Shown one piece after another: positions 1 through 6,311 of a stretch of 64,000 nucleotides of DNA. Numbering within the stretch: position 1 is the stretch's first letter; each line of letters starts with the position of its first letter. Below the pieces are notes generated by a model. That model ran no database searches and was not told where the DNA came from. It saw only the letters and a list, made by a program, of their open reading frames with translations. The stretch is from contig UQZN01000011.1 in the NCBI GenBank assembly GCA_900545535.1, forward strand, positions 1 to 64,000. The letters run 5' to 3'. The stretch comes from an uncultured Phascolarctobacterium sp. (GTDB taxonomy: Bacteria > Bacillota > Negativicutes > Acidaminococcales > Acidaminococcaceae). Both the position numbers and the translations under genes were made by a program.

Positions 1-74
1 AAACGCTCGCCCGCACATTCGTTTTTGGTTATTGTTCAGTTTTCAAGGTTCTGCTGCCGCCGTATCGCGGCGAC
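1..74 (-). other. Leader of a stable-RNA (probably rRNA) operon, cut by the left edge
   Basis: Read leftward, this stretch is what would be transcribed from the strong promoter at 81-109. It contains TTGAAAACTGAACA (rc of about 34-47), a sequence very common in the leaders and spacers of Firmicutes rRNA operons. No gene starts before the edge, so the 16S or other stable RNA must lie outside the window. The rRNA assignment is inferred from the promoter strength and this leader motif. Confidence 0.6.
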
Positions 75-80
75 TTGTAT

Positions 81-109
81 ATAATAGCATTCCCCGTTAT
101 TTCTGTCAA
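81..109 (-). promoter_or_regulatory. Strong sigma-A promoter, leftward, probably of an rRNA operon
   Basis: On the minus strand there is a perfect -35 TTGACA (104-109), a 17-base spacer and -10 TATTAT (81-86). The start would be near 74. It faces the left edge, away from the DUF1667 gene, and drives nothing inside the window. Positions 110-300 hold no gene that I can support. Confidence 0.75.
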
Positions 110-302
110 CACCTTTTTTGTAACATTTTTTATATTTTTCGATGATACACCAGGCAGCGTTGGCAAAGCCTTCCGCTTTACCACAAGCCATTTTCCGGTT
201 ATTTTTTCTCAAAATTTCATGTCTTTAGCATTGTCCTCCATTCAAAAACGTTTCTATTTCCTTTGCATTCCACTGAATTCAGCAAGCTTCTGCCAAAAAG
301 AA

Positions 303-336
303 AACCCGGTTTTGCCTGCTTAAGCAAAACCGGGTT
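303..336 (-). terminator. Rho-independent terminator of the GlpA-like/DUF1667 operon
   Basis: A 13-bp perfect stem (303-315 with 324-336) with an 8-base loop is followed on the minus strand by a T-rich run (TTTTCTTTTT). It lies 23 bases past the stop of the DUF1667 gene. Confidence 0.85.
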
Positions 337-358
337 CAAACACTTTACTTATAAACCG

Positions 359-736
359 TTATTCCTGATGTACTTCCATTGAGCGGCTGGCAACAATATC
401 TACACCCAGACCCAGAATATTTTCTACAATAACCTGACCTTCAGACACCGGAGCCTCTACAATAACCTGGCGCAGTGCAGCGGCACAATCCAAAATACGT
501 TCTTTGGGCAGCGTGGTTTTAGATACTACCGGCACCAATGGTAAAAGTCCCCCGTTTACCCGTACCGTGCTTGTCAGCATCCGCTTAGGCGCAACAACCT
601 CGTCATGGGCATACTTCGGCCCGCGGGGGCAGGTATTGCCGGTAACACCCGTTACCGCACCATCTTCTATAGTAACAGTCATCTCACAGCCTAAAGGACA
701 CATGATACAGTTCATTATGCGAGTTTCTACAGCCAT
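359..736 (-). CDS. DUF1667 domain iron-sulfur protein
   Basis: A 125-residue protein of the DUF1667 family. Four cysteines near the N-terminus (CIMCPLGC, then NTCPRG about 20 residues on) look like the [4Fe-4S] ligand set of a small ferredoxin-like domain. It is the last gene of a three-gene operon and starts 2 bases after the FAD oxidoreductase ends. DUF1667 proteins are regularly encoded beside GlpA-like dehydrogenases and NAD/FAD oxidoreductases, so I infer that it passes electrons within a three-part anaerobic dehydrogenase. The direct substrate is unknown. Confidence 0.85.
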   Translation of the reverse strand: MAVETRIMNCIMCPLGCEMTVTIEDGAVTGVTGNTCPRGPKYAHDEVVAPKRMLTSTVRVNGGLLPLVPVVSKTTLPKERILDCAAALRQVIVEAPVSEGQVIVENILGLGVDIVASRSMEVHQE

Positions 737-738
737 CT

Positions 739-2004
739 TTATGCCTCCTTGTTCAGTGCCACAGTCAAAGTGTCTCCGATAAGCGCTGTTTTTTCCGCCG
801 GAATATCCACAGCAATCATTTCACTTGGTTTGGCAACAGGCAGCATTTTTGTCAAAATGACATTTTCGCCGCTTTTTACTTCTAATTTTACTTTACGTTC
901 CGGATTAGCCACACGCATAAACAAGCGTGCTTTTTCACCATTTTCAGGCAAAGATAGTCTTTGCGGCACGCAGGTACGTACGCCGTCAGTAGCAGTTACA
1001 TCCACCGTCCGCAGCTGCCCCTCCAATTTTCCCTGAGCATCTAAAGCGGCAAATTTGCCCGCTATTTCCGCTTCTTCCGAAACAAAATCTACCAGGTCAT
1101 GTACGTGTACTACATTGCCGGCCGCATAAAAACCAGGCAGACTGGTACGGCGGCGTTGATCCACGATCGGACCGCTGGTCAGTGGATGCATTTCTAAAGC
1201 CAACCCGCGCGACAGCTCATTTTCCGGAATCAGACCGACAGAAAGCAGTAAAGTATCACATTCAATATCAAATTCAGTCCCGGCGATCGGCTGCATTTTT
1301 TCATTAACCTTTGCTACGGTCACCCCGGTAACACGGTCACGCCCATGGATTTTTACGATCGTATAGGAAAGGTGCAAAGGAATATTATAATCATCAAGGC
1401 ACTGCACTATATTACGTGTCAAGCCATTGGAAAAGGGACAAATTTCCAGCACAGCCTGTACTTTACAGCCTTCCAGACTCATTCTCCTGGCCATGATGAG
1501 GCCAATATCACCACTACCTAAAATAACGATTTTATGTCCCGGCAGATAGCCTTCCATATTTACCATCCGCTGTGCCGCTCCGGCGGTAAAAACGCCTGCC
1601 GGGCGTTCACCCGGAATTCTGATCGCGCCGCGGGTACGTTCACGGCAGCCCATAGTCAGGATGACGGTTTTACCTTCAATTTTCAAAAGTCCGTGCTCCG
1701 GGCTAACAGCGATAACAGTTTTATCCTGCAAAACTTCCAAAACCATTGTATCAACCAGGGTCTCTATTTCCGGTTTATCCTTGATCAGTTCAATGCAGCG
1801 ATAAGCATAGCCAGGCCCTGTCAGCTCTTCTTTAAAATGATGCAGGCCAAAGCCATTATGGATACACTGCTGCAAAATTCCGCCCAATTCGCGGTCACGC
1901 TCAATGACCAGAATACTTTCTGCACCGTTCTGCCAGGCGCTGTAAGCGGCAGAAAGACCTGCCGGTCCACCACCGACAATAATTACGTCATATAAATTTT
2001 TCAT
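739..2004 (-). CDS. FAD-dependent pyridine-nucleotide-type oxidoreductase
   Basis: A 421-residue flavoprotein. The N-terminus has the FAD-binding VGGGPAGLSAAYSA loop (about residues 10-23). A second nucleotide-binding motif, LGSGDIGLIMARR, lies near residue 161, and the C-terminal FAD motif GFYAAGNVVHVHD near residue 305. A TMGCRERTRGA stretch near residue 116 is typical of the HcnB/GlpB-like group that partners GlpA-type dehydrogenases. It is translationally coupled, lying 2 bases downstream of the GlpA-like gene and 2 bases upstream of DUF1667. It probably accepts electrons from the GlpA-like subunit and hands them to NAD or the iron-sulfur partner; the direction is not settled by sequence. 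Confidence 0.88.
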   Translation of the reverse strand: MKNLYDVIIVGGGPAGLSAAYSAWQNGAESILVIERDRELGGILQQCIHNGFGLHHFKEELTGPGYAYRCIELIKDKPEIETLVDTMVLEVLQDKTVIAVSPEHGLLKIEGKTVILTMGCRERTRGAIRIPGERPAGVFTAGAAQRMVNMEGYLPGHKIVILGSGDIGLIMARRMSLEGCKVQAVLEICPFSNGLTRNIVQCLDDYNIPLHLSYTIVKIHGRDRVTGVTVAKVNEKMQPIAGTEFDIECDTLLLSVGLIPENELSRGLALEMHPLTSGPIVDQRRRTSLPGFYAAGNVVHVHDLVDFVSEEAEIAGKFAALDAQGKLEGQLRTVDVTATDGVRTCVPQRLSLPENGEKARLFMRVANPERKVKLEVKSGENVILTKMLPVAKPSEMIAVDIPAEKTALIGDTLTVALNKEA

Positions 2005-2006
2005 CT

Positions 2007-3470
2007 TTATGCCTCCCCCTCATCTGCAGAATTTTTTTCATAAAACAAATGAGAATCAGCACGTTCTTTTAGAACTTCCGGTACTGGTATTCCCAGTTCA
2101 CGGGCTAAGATCTGCGTAACGCGCGGGCCGCAGAAACCTCCCTGACACCGTCCCATGCCGGCACGGGTCCGGCGTTTGACACCATCGACCGTTTTAGCTC
2201 CGCAGGGAGCTTTGATCGCATTGATGATCTCCGCTTCCGTAACTGTTTCACAGCGACAGATAACGCGTCCATACAATTTATTTTTTTCAATAAGTTCAGC
2301 CTGCTCTTCATGCGACAATCTGTGAAAAAGCGGATTATGCGGCAAGGCAGCTTTAAAATCAGCCTTTTTAGCAGCCGGACAATAAGCCAATACCGCTTCT
2401 GCAAGCATTTCAGCTACTGCCGGAGCAGCGGTAAGTCCAGGCGACTGCATACCGGCCGCATTAAACAGACCGGCTACGGGAGCAGCACCAATAATAAAAT
2501 CTCCGCTGCCGGAAACTGCGCGCAGTCCTGCAAATTCAGTGATCGAAGCACCCATTGGTAAATTCGGGATCAGCTTCCTGGCAGAATTCATGATCTCGTC
2601 CATGCCCGTCAAAGTCACTGCAGTATCTTCCTTATTCTCCAGCTCCTGGGCATTAGGCCCGATAAAAGTATTGCCATGAGTAGTCGTACAAATCAAAATA
2701 CCTTTAGAGGTTTTGCTGGGTGTCGGGAAAACAACCCCTTTCACCAGGCTATCTGCAGCCGTTTTATCAAAAAGAATATATTCGCCGCGGCGCGGATGGA
2801 TAGTAAAGCTTTCATCACCGGCCAGCCGTGCGATACCGTCTGCATAAACGCCGGCAGCATTGATTACGCAAGCCGTCCTGATCAGACCTTTGGAGGTTTC
2901 TACCGCAGTGATTTTACCGTCTTCCTTGATAAAGCCAGTCACGCGGCAGTCAGTAATTACTTCAGCGCCATTCTGCACCGCGCACTGGGCAAAAGCCACA
3001 GCCATGGCAAAAGGCCAGCAAACGCCGGCAGAAGGTGCCCATAAAGCACCGACTACTGTTGTCAGATTTTTTTCTTTAGCTAAAACTTCTTCTCTATTTA
3101 AAATCCGCAGACCTTCAACACCGTTTTTCTGGCCGCGTTCCAACAATTCCTGTAAAGTCTGCATTTCTTCTTCACTGGTAGCGGCAACAAGCGAACCTGT
3201 CCATTCGATATCCAGTCCTAATTCCCTGTGCAGCTGATGATATAATTCGTTGCCGCGCACATTGGTAAGTGCTTTCAAACTGCCTATTGGTGCGTCAAAA
3301 CCGGCATGCAAAATAGCACTGTTAGCTTTGGTAGTACCAGCAGCAAGGTCCGGCTCCTTTTCAACGAGCACACATTGCAAATCATACTTCGATAACTCAC
3401 GCAGAATCGCCGTACCAACAATACCGCCGCCGATAACAACAACATCTGTTGTTTTGAAAAATTCCATCAT
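2007..3470 (-). CDS. GlpA-like FAD dehydrogenase with C-terminal BFD-type [2Fe-2S] domain
   Basis: A 487-residue protein of the DAO/GlpA family, with N-terminal FAD motif VVIGGGIVGTAILREL and a C-terminal BFD-like domain with four cysteines (VICRCETVTEAEI, then GRCQGGFCGPR). This layout matches the anaerobic glycerol-3-phosphate dehydrogenase A subunit and the L-2-hydroxyglutarate oxidase-like proteins of Firmicutes. It is first gene of the operon, followed by a second flavoprotein and DUF1667. The start ATG at 3470 has an AGGATG-like ribosome site; the next codon is also ATG. The likely role is oxidation of glycerol-3-phosphate or a related 2-hydroxyacid; I cannot fix the substrate. Confidence 0.85.
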   Translation of the reverse strand: MMEFFKTTDVVVIGGGIVGTAILRELSKYDLQCVLVEKEPDLAAGTTKANSAILHAGFDAPIGSLKALTNVRGNELYHQLHRELGLDIEWTGSLVAATSEEEMQTLQELLERGQKNGVEGLRILNREEVLAKEKNLTTVVGALWAPSAGVCWPFAMAVAFAQCAVQNGAEVITDCRVTGFIKEDGKITAVETSKGLIRTACVINAAGVYADGIARLAGDESFTIHPRRGEYILFDKTAADSLVKGVVFPTPSKTSKGILICTTTHGNTFIGPNAQELENKEDTAVTLTGMDEIMNSARKLIPNLPMGASITEFAGLRAVSGSGDFIIGAAPVAGLFNAAGMQSPGLTAAPAVAEMLAEAVLAYCPAAKKADFKAALPHNPLFHRLSHEEQAELIEKNKLYGRVICRCETVTEAEIINAIKAPCGAKTVDGVKRRTRAGMGRCQGGFCGPRVTQILARELGIPVPEVLKERADSHLFYEKNSADEGEA

Positions 3471-3491
3471 TTCACATCCTAAACAAAAATT

Positions 3492-3506
3492 CTAAGTTAT
3501 ACTTAG
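3492..3506 (-). promoter_or_regulatory. Palindromic operator candidate upstream of the GlpA-like operon
   Basis: CTAAGT-TAT-ACTTAG is a perfect 6-bp inverted repeat with a 3-base centre, 22 bases upstream of the start codon at 3470. It lies in AT-rich sequence where the promoter must be. That it binds a repressor is inference; no regulator gene is adjacent. Confidence 0.45.
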
Positions 3507-3610
3507 TAATTTTATCACATTCTTTACAAAAAAAGAACTTACTTTATACTTTTCCCTAATAAAATTTCATTTTTGTCACCACAGGGACTTTTATCGTCCC
3601 TATAACCTGA

Positions 3611-3640
3611 AAAAATAACCTGTCTGCTTTTGACAGGCTA
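3611..3640 (-). terminator. Terminator of the PAP2 phosphatase gene
   Basis: Stem CCTGTC/GACAGG (3619-3624 with 3632-3637, 7-base loop) followed on the minus strand by ATTTTT. It lies just past the stop codon at 3651. Confidence 0.7.
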
Positions 3641-3650
3641 TTACAACTTT

Positions 3651-4349
3651 TTACTTAGTCTTGCTGCCAGGAATCACTTTATCCAACAAAGCTATACATC
3701 TATCGCTTAACGGCGTCAATAAAACCCAACTCAATCCAACCAAAGCAATACTTAAAGAACCTACGGCAATATCTGTGAACCAGTGCGCTCCGGCCATAAT
3801 CCGCGGCAGGACGAAAATCATTAAAATAACGCAGCTGCCTGCAAAAGCCTTTTTCCCAAAATATTTCAGCATAAATCCGGCATAAATCATCAGCATCAGA
3901 CCATGATCACCCGGGAAACTGTCAAAAGAATAGTCCTTAGCTTTAAAAGTCAGCATTTTACTGACCCGGTGGATATCTTCAAAAAATCCTGTCGGGCTGC
4001 AGCGCTGCACAGGGAGCAAATGTCCCAGCTGATTTAATACCACCGCAAAAAAAAGCATTGTGATACCAATAAACCACATTTTGCGTTTACCATAATGATC
4101 CTGCTGCAAATAATAATAACCATATAAGGCCAGCATAGCCATTAAAGAGATGATATCGAAATGCCGCATGTTCGTAAGCCCGACTATGTATGTAAAAATG
4201 CTTCCCGGCAGAAGCTGTTCATTAAAATAATAAAAAATATTTCTATCCAAAGTAAACCAGAAACCATGTTCAGCCGGTAAATACCAGCTGAAGAAAATTG
4301 CCAGGCCTACAGCATTTAAACAGATGATTTTTACAAAATTTTTTCTCAC
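3651..4349 (-). CDS. PAP2-family membrane phosphatase
   Basis: A 232-residue inner-membrane protein with about five or six hydrophobic segments. The PAP2 catalytic motifs are recognisable: SFPGDHG near residue 143 in place of the usual PSGH loop, and RIMAGAHWFTD near residue 184, which keeps the conserved Arg, His and Asp. The first (K-x6-RP) motif is degenerate (QRCSPTG). Such enzymes remove phosphate from lipid phosphates, isoprenyl diphosphates or lipid A; in an outer-membrane Firmicute a lipid A or undecaprenyl role is plausible but not shown. It lies 19 bases downstream of the NagZ-like gene, same strand, probably co-transcribed. Confidence 0.8.
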   Translation of the reverse strand: MRKNFVKIICLNAVGLAIFFSWYLPAEHGFWFTLDRNIFYYFNEQLLPGSIFTYIVGLTNMRHFDIISLMAMLALYGYYYLQQDHYGKRKMWFIGITMLFFAVVLNQLGHLLPVQRCSPTGFFEDIHRVSKMLTFKAKDYSFDSFPGDHGLMLMIYAGFMLKYFGKKAFAGSCVILMIFVLPRIMAGAHWFTDIAVGSLSIALVGLSWVLLTPLSDRCIALLDKVIPGSKTK

Positions 4350-4368
4350 TTCTTACTCCTTATTCCTT

Positions 4369-5553
4369 TTACTGTGCCTCTTTCTGCAAAGCCTGCAGCA
4401 ATTCCTGCTGTTTGCCGACATCTAATAATTTACGCATTTTATTTTCTACTATTCTTACAGCTGCTGCATCAATAGCGGCAGCCGGCAAATTATTTGTTTT
4501 AACGGCTTCCAGCACGCCCTGATAAACCTGCCGCTGATGCTCATAATTATGGCAGACCAGCAAAATATCGGCACCTGCCTGCACCGCCGCGACACCCATC
4601 TCACGGAAACCGTACATGCTCGTCAAAGCACCCATTTCCATATCGTCGGTAATAACGATACCCTGGAATCCAAGCTCACCGCGCAGAAAATCATTGATTA
4701 CCCGGGGTGAAACACTGGCCGGCAGAGTATCCAGTCCCGTATAAATCAAATGCCCTACCATGACCATAAAGTCCTGATTATTAAAATTTTGGATAATATT
4801 TTTAAACGGTACCGCATCTTCTCTCAGTAAAACTTCTTTCGACGCTGTAATACGGTATTGCTCTGTATGCGGGTCAACTTCACTTTTTCCCATACCGGGA
4901 AAATGCTTCAAGCTGTAAATCATACCTGCCTGCTCATAACCCCGGCAGGCTGCTTCGGTAAATTTACTTACAGTAGCGGCATCCTGCCCATAAGATCTGC
5001 TGTAAGGAATATCAATGTCCAAAACCGGGGCGAAATTAACATTGAAACCTATCGTTTCCAGTTCGCTTGCTGTCTGGTATGCCCAGCGCCGTGCCTCCTC
5101 AGGTGTTCCCTGTGCAGCTATTTGGGCTGCTGCAGGAGCAACGGTCAGCTTGTCTTTCATTCTGGCCACCATGCCGCCTTCCTGATCAACGCCTAAATAC
5201 AACGGCAATTTATTATATTCTTGATTCAGCCGCTGCAAATTGGCATTCAAGCCTGTGACCTGATATTTGTTATTCATATTACGGTCAAATAAAATCACAC
5301 CGCCGATATGATAATCACGCAGCATACTTAAAGCCTCGGCATCGATTTCCTGACCGTCAATACCGATCAGCAGCATTTGCCCGACTTTTTCCTCCAGACT
5401 CATCCCGGCAACCATTTTTACCGCCGCCTCATGCAGCGTCGGCGCTTTAACTTCCGGCTTCGGTTCAGCACTTTGCCCACAGCCGGTAAATAAAAAAGCA
5501 GTCAAAAAAACAATCAAAGCCAGCCCTCTGCCGACCGCAAGTATCTTCTTCAT
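4369..5553 (-). CDS. nagZ: Glycoside hydrolase family 3 lipoprotein, NagZ-like beta-N-acetylhexosaminidase
   Basis: A 394-residue GH3 protein. The N-terminus is a lipoprotein signal with lipobox LFTGC (Cys25), so it is probably anchored outside the cytoplasmic membrane. GH3 motifs: GVDQEGGMVAR (121-131), KHFPGMG (216-222), the Asp-His general acid/base pair of the NagZ group as VDPH (Asp227, His229), and the nucleophile Asp303 in ITDDMEMGAL. It probably removes N-acetylglucosamine from cell-wall fragments during recycling. NagZ is cytoplasmic in Proteobacteria but secreted in Bacillus, which this form resembles. The FPGMG loop replaces the common FPGHG. Confidence 0.88.
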   Translation of the reverse strand: MKKILAVGRGLALIVFLTAFLFTGCGQSAEPKPEVKAPTLHEAAVKMVAGMSLEEKVGQMLLIGIDGQEIDAEALSMLRDYHIGGVILFDRNMNNKYQVTGLNANLQRLNQEYNKLPLYLGVDQEGGMVARMKDKLTVAPAAAQIAAQGTPEEARRWAYQTASELETIGFNVNFAPVLDIDIPYSRSYGQDAATVSKFTEAACRGYEQAGMIYSLKHFPGMGKSEVDPHTEQYRITASKEVLLREDAVPFKNIIQNFNNQDFMVMVGHLIYTGLDTLPASVSPRVINDFLRGELGFQGIVITDDMEMGALTSMYGFREMGVAAVQAGADILLVCHNYEHQRQVYQGVLEAVKTNNLPAAAIDAAAVRIVENKMRKLLDVGKQQELLQALQKEAQ

Positions 5554-5587
5554 AGTGACCTCGTTTCTAGAATTTAACTATATGTGT

Positions 5588-5617
5588 ATTTTAACATACT
5601 TTCTTTAACTTTTACAA
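5588..5617 (-). promoter_or_regulatory. Promoter of the nagZ-like gene
   Basis: Minus-strand -35 TTGTAA (5612-5617), 18-base spacer, -10 TAAAAT (5588-5593), 35 bases upstream of the start codon. It is divergent from the promoter of the secreted-protein gene. Confidence 0.5.
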
Positions 5618-5646
5618 AGGTTTTACCAACAGTCATACTTGAAAAA

Positions 5647-5675
5647 TTGACAGCTTCCTTAGATTAAATTAGAAT
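5647..5675 (+). promoter_or_regulatory. Promoter of the glycine-rich secreted protein gene
   Basis: -35 TTGACA (5647-5652), 17-base spacer, -10 TAGAAT (5670-5675), 30 bases before the ATG at 5706, which has a good AGGTGAT ribosome site. Confidence 0.65.
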
Positions 5676-5705
5676 AAAATCAAAAAGAAAAGCAGGTGAT
5701 AAATA

Positions 5706-6242
5706 ATGAAACGTATCTTATATCTGACTTTCACTATCATATTTGCTCTGACTATTTTTACTGCCGGAGCCTGGGCCGCCGAAAAAACTTCGGCTGTTTC
5801 GGATAAACTTCTGACGCAGCAGCAGGTCGATGAACTTTTACAGGACAGTAAGAACCAGGCCGCATATGTCAAGATCGACGAAGATGCTTATAAGGTTTAT
5901 CCTGCTTTAAAAGACAAAAAATCACTTCGCAAAGAACTGCTTAAAAATCTTCCCACTAATAAGGTACTTTATTTTTTAACAGCCAGTGAACAGACTTTTA
6001 CCCTGGCATTTGATGTCATCAAGGATCTGGAAAAATCCGGACGTCTTTATGATAACAGCCGTTATATGGGCGGTAAGGATGATTCTGATGCCGGAGCGGA
6101 AACTGCCAATGAAAATATTCATAAGTTCTGGTTTATGAAGATCCCCCGTGGCAGCACTGTTTATGACGACGGCGTCAATGTCGGTATCGGCATCGGTATT
6201 GGCCGGCATCACCGCGGCGGCGGTATTGGTATCGGCTGGTAA
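5706..6242 (+). CDS. Secreted hypothetical protein with glycine/isoleucine-rich C-terminus
   Basis: A 178-residue protein that I do not recognise. A clear Sec signal peptide ends at AWA-A (after residue 24). The mature part is charged and mostly helical in composition. The last 21 residues are strikingly simple, alternating Gly with Ile or Val around an RHHRGGG core, and could be a surface-binding or self-assembling tail. It is a single gene with its own promoter and terminator, convergent with gyrA. It is probably an envelope or periplasmic protein; nothing in the sequence shows an activity. Confidence 0.75.
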   Translation: MKRILYLTFTIIFALTIFTAGAWAAEKTSAVSDKLLTQQQVDELLQDSKNQAAYVKIDEDAYKVYPALKDKKSLRKELLKNLPTNKVLYFLTASEQTFTLAFDVIKDLEKSGRLYDNSRYMGGKDDSDAGAETANENIHKFWFMKIPRGSTVYDDGVNVGIGIGIGRHHRGGGIGIGW

Positions 6243-6254
6243 ATCTGCTAAATA

Positions 6255-6292
6255 AAAAAGCACAAGTCCTGCATAGCAGGGCTTGTGCTTTT
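6255..6292. terminator. Bidirectional terminator between the secreted protein gene and gyrA
   Basis: A 16-17 bp stem built on GCACAAG..CCTGC / GCAGG..CTTGTGC with a three-base loop, A-rich on the left and T-rich on the right. It ends both converging transcripts and is therefore also the terminator of the dnaA-gyrA operon. Confidence 0.85.
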
Positions 6293-6311
6293 CTTCTTCT
6301 ACAGCTTGCTT

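Noticed and set aside
3583..3601. AGGGAC/GTCCCT hairpin between the GlpA-like operon and the PAP2 gene
   Set aside because: A 6-bp stem with no T-run on either strand; the neighbouring hairpin at 3619-3637 is the better terminator.
3904..3917. Possible second Noc site around ACCCGGGAAAC
   Set aside because: Only 11 of 14 matches to the Bacillus site, not palindromic outside the CCCGGG core, and inside the PAP2 coding sequence.
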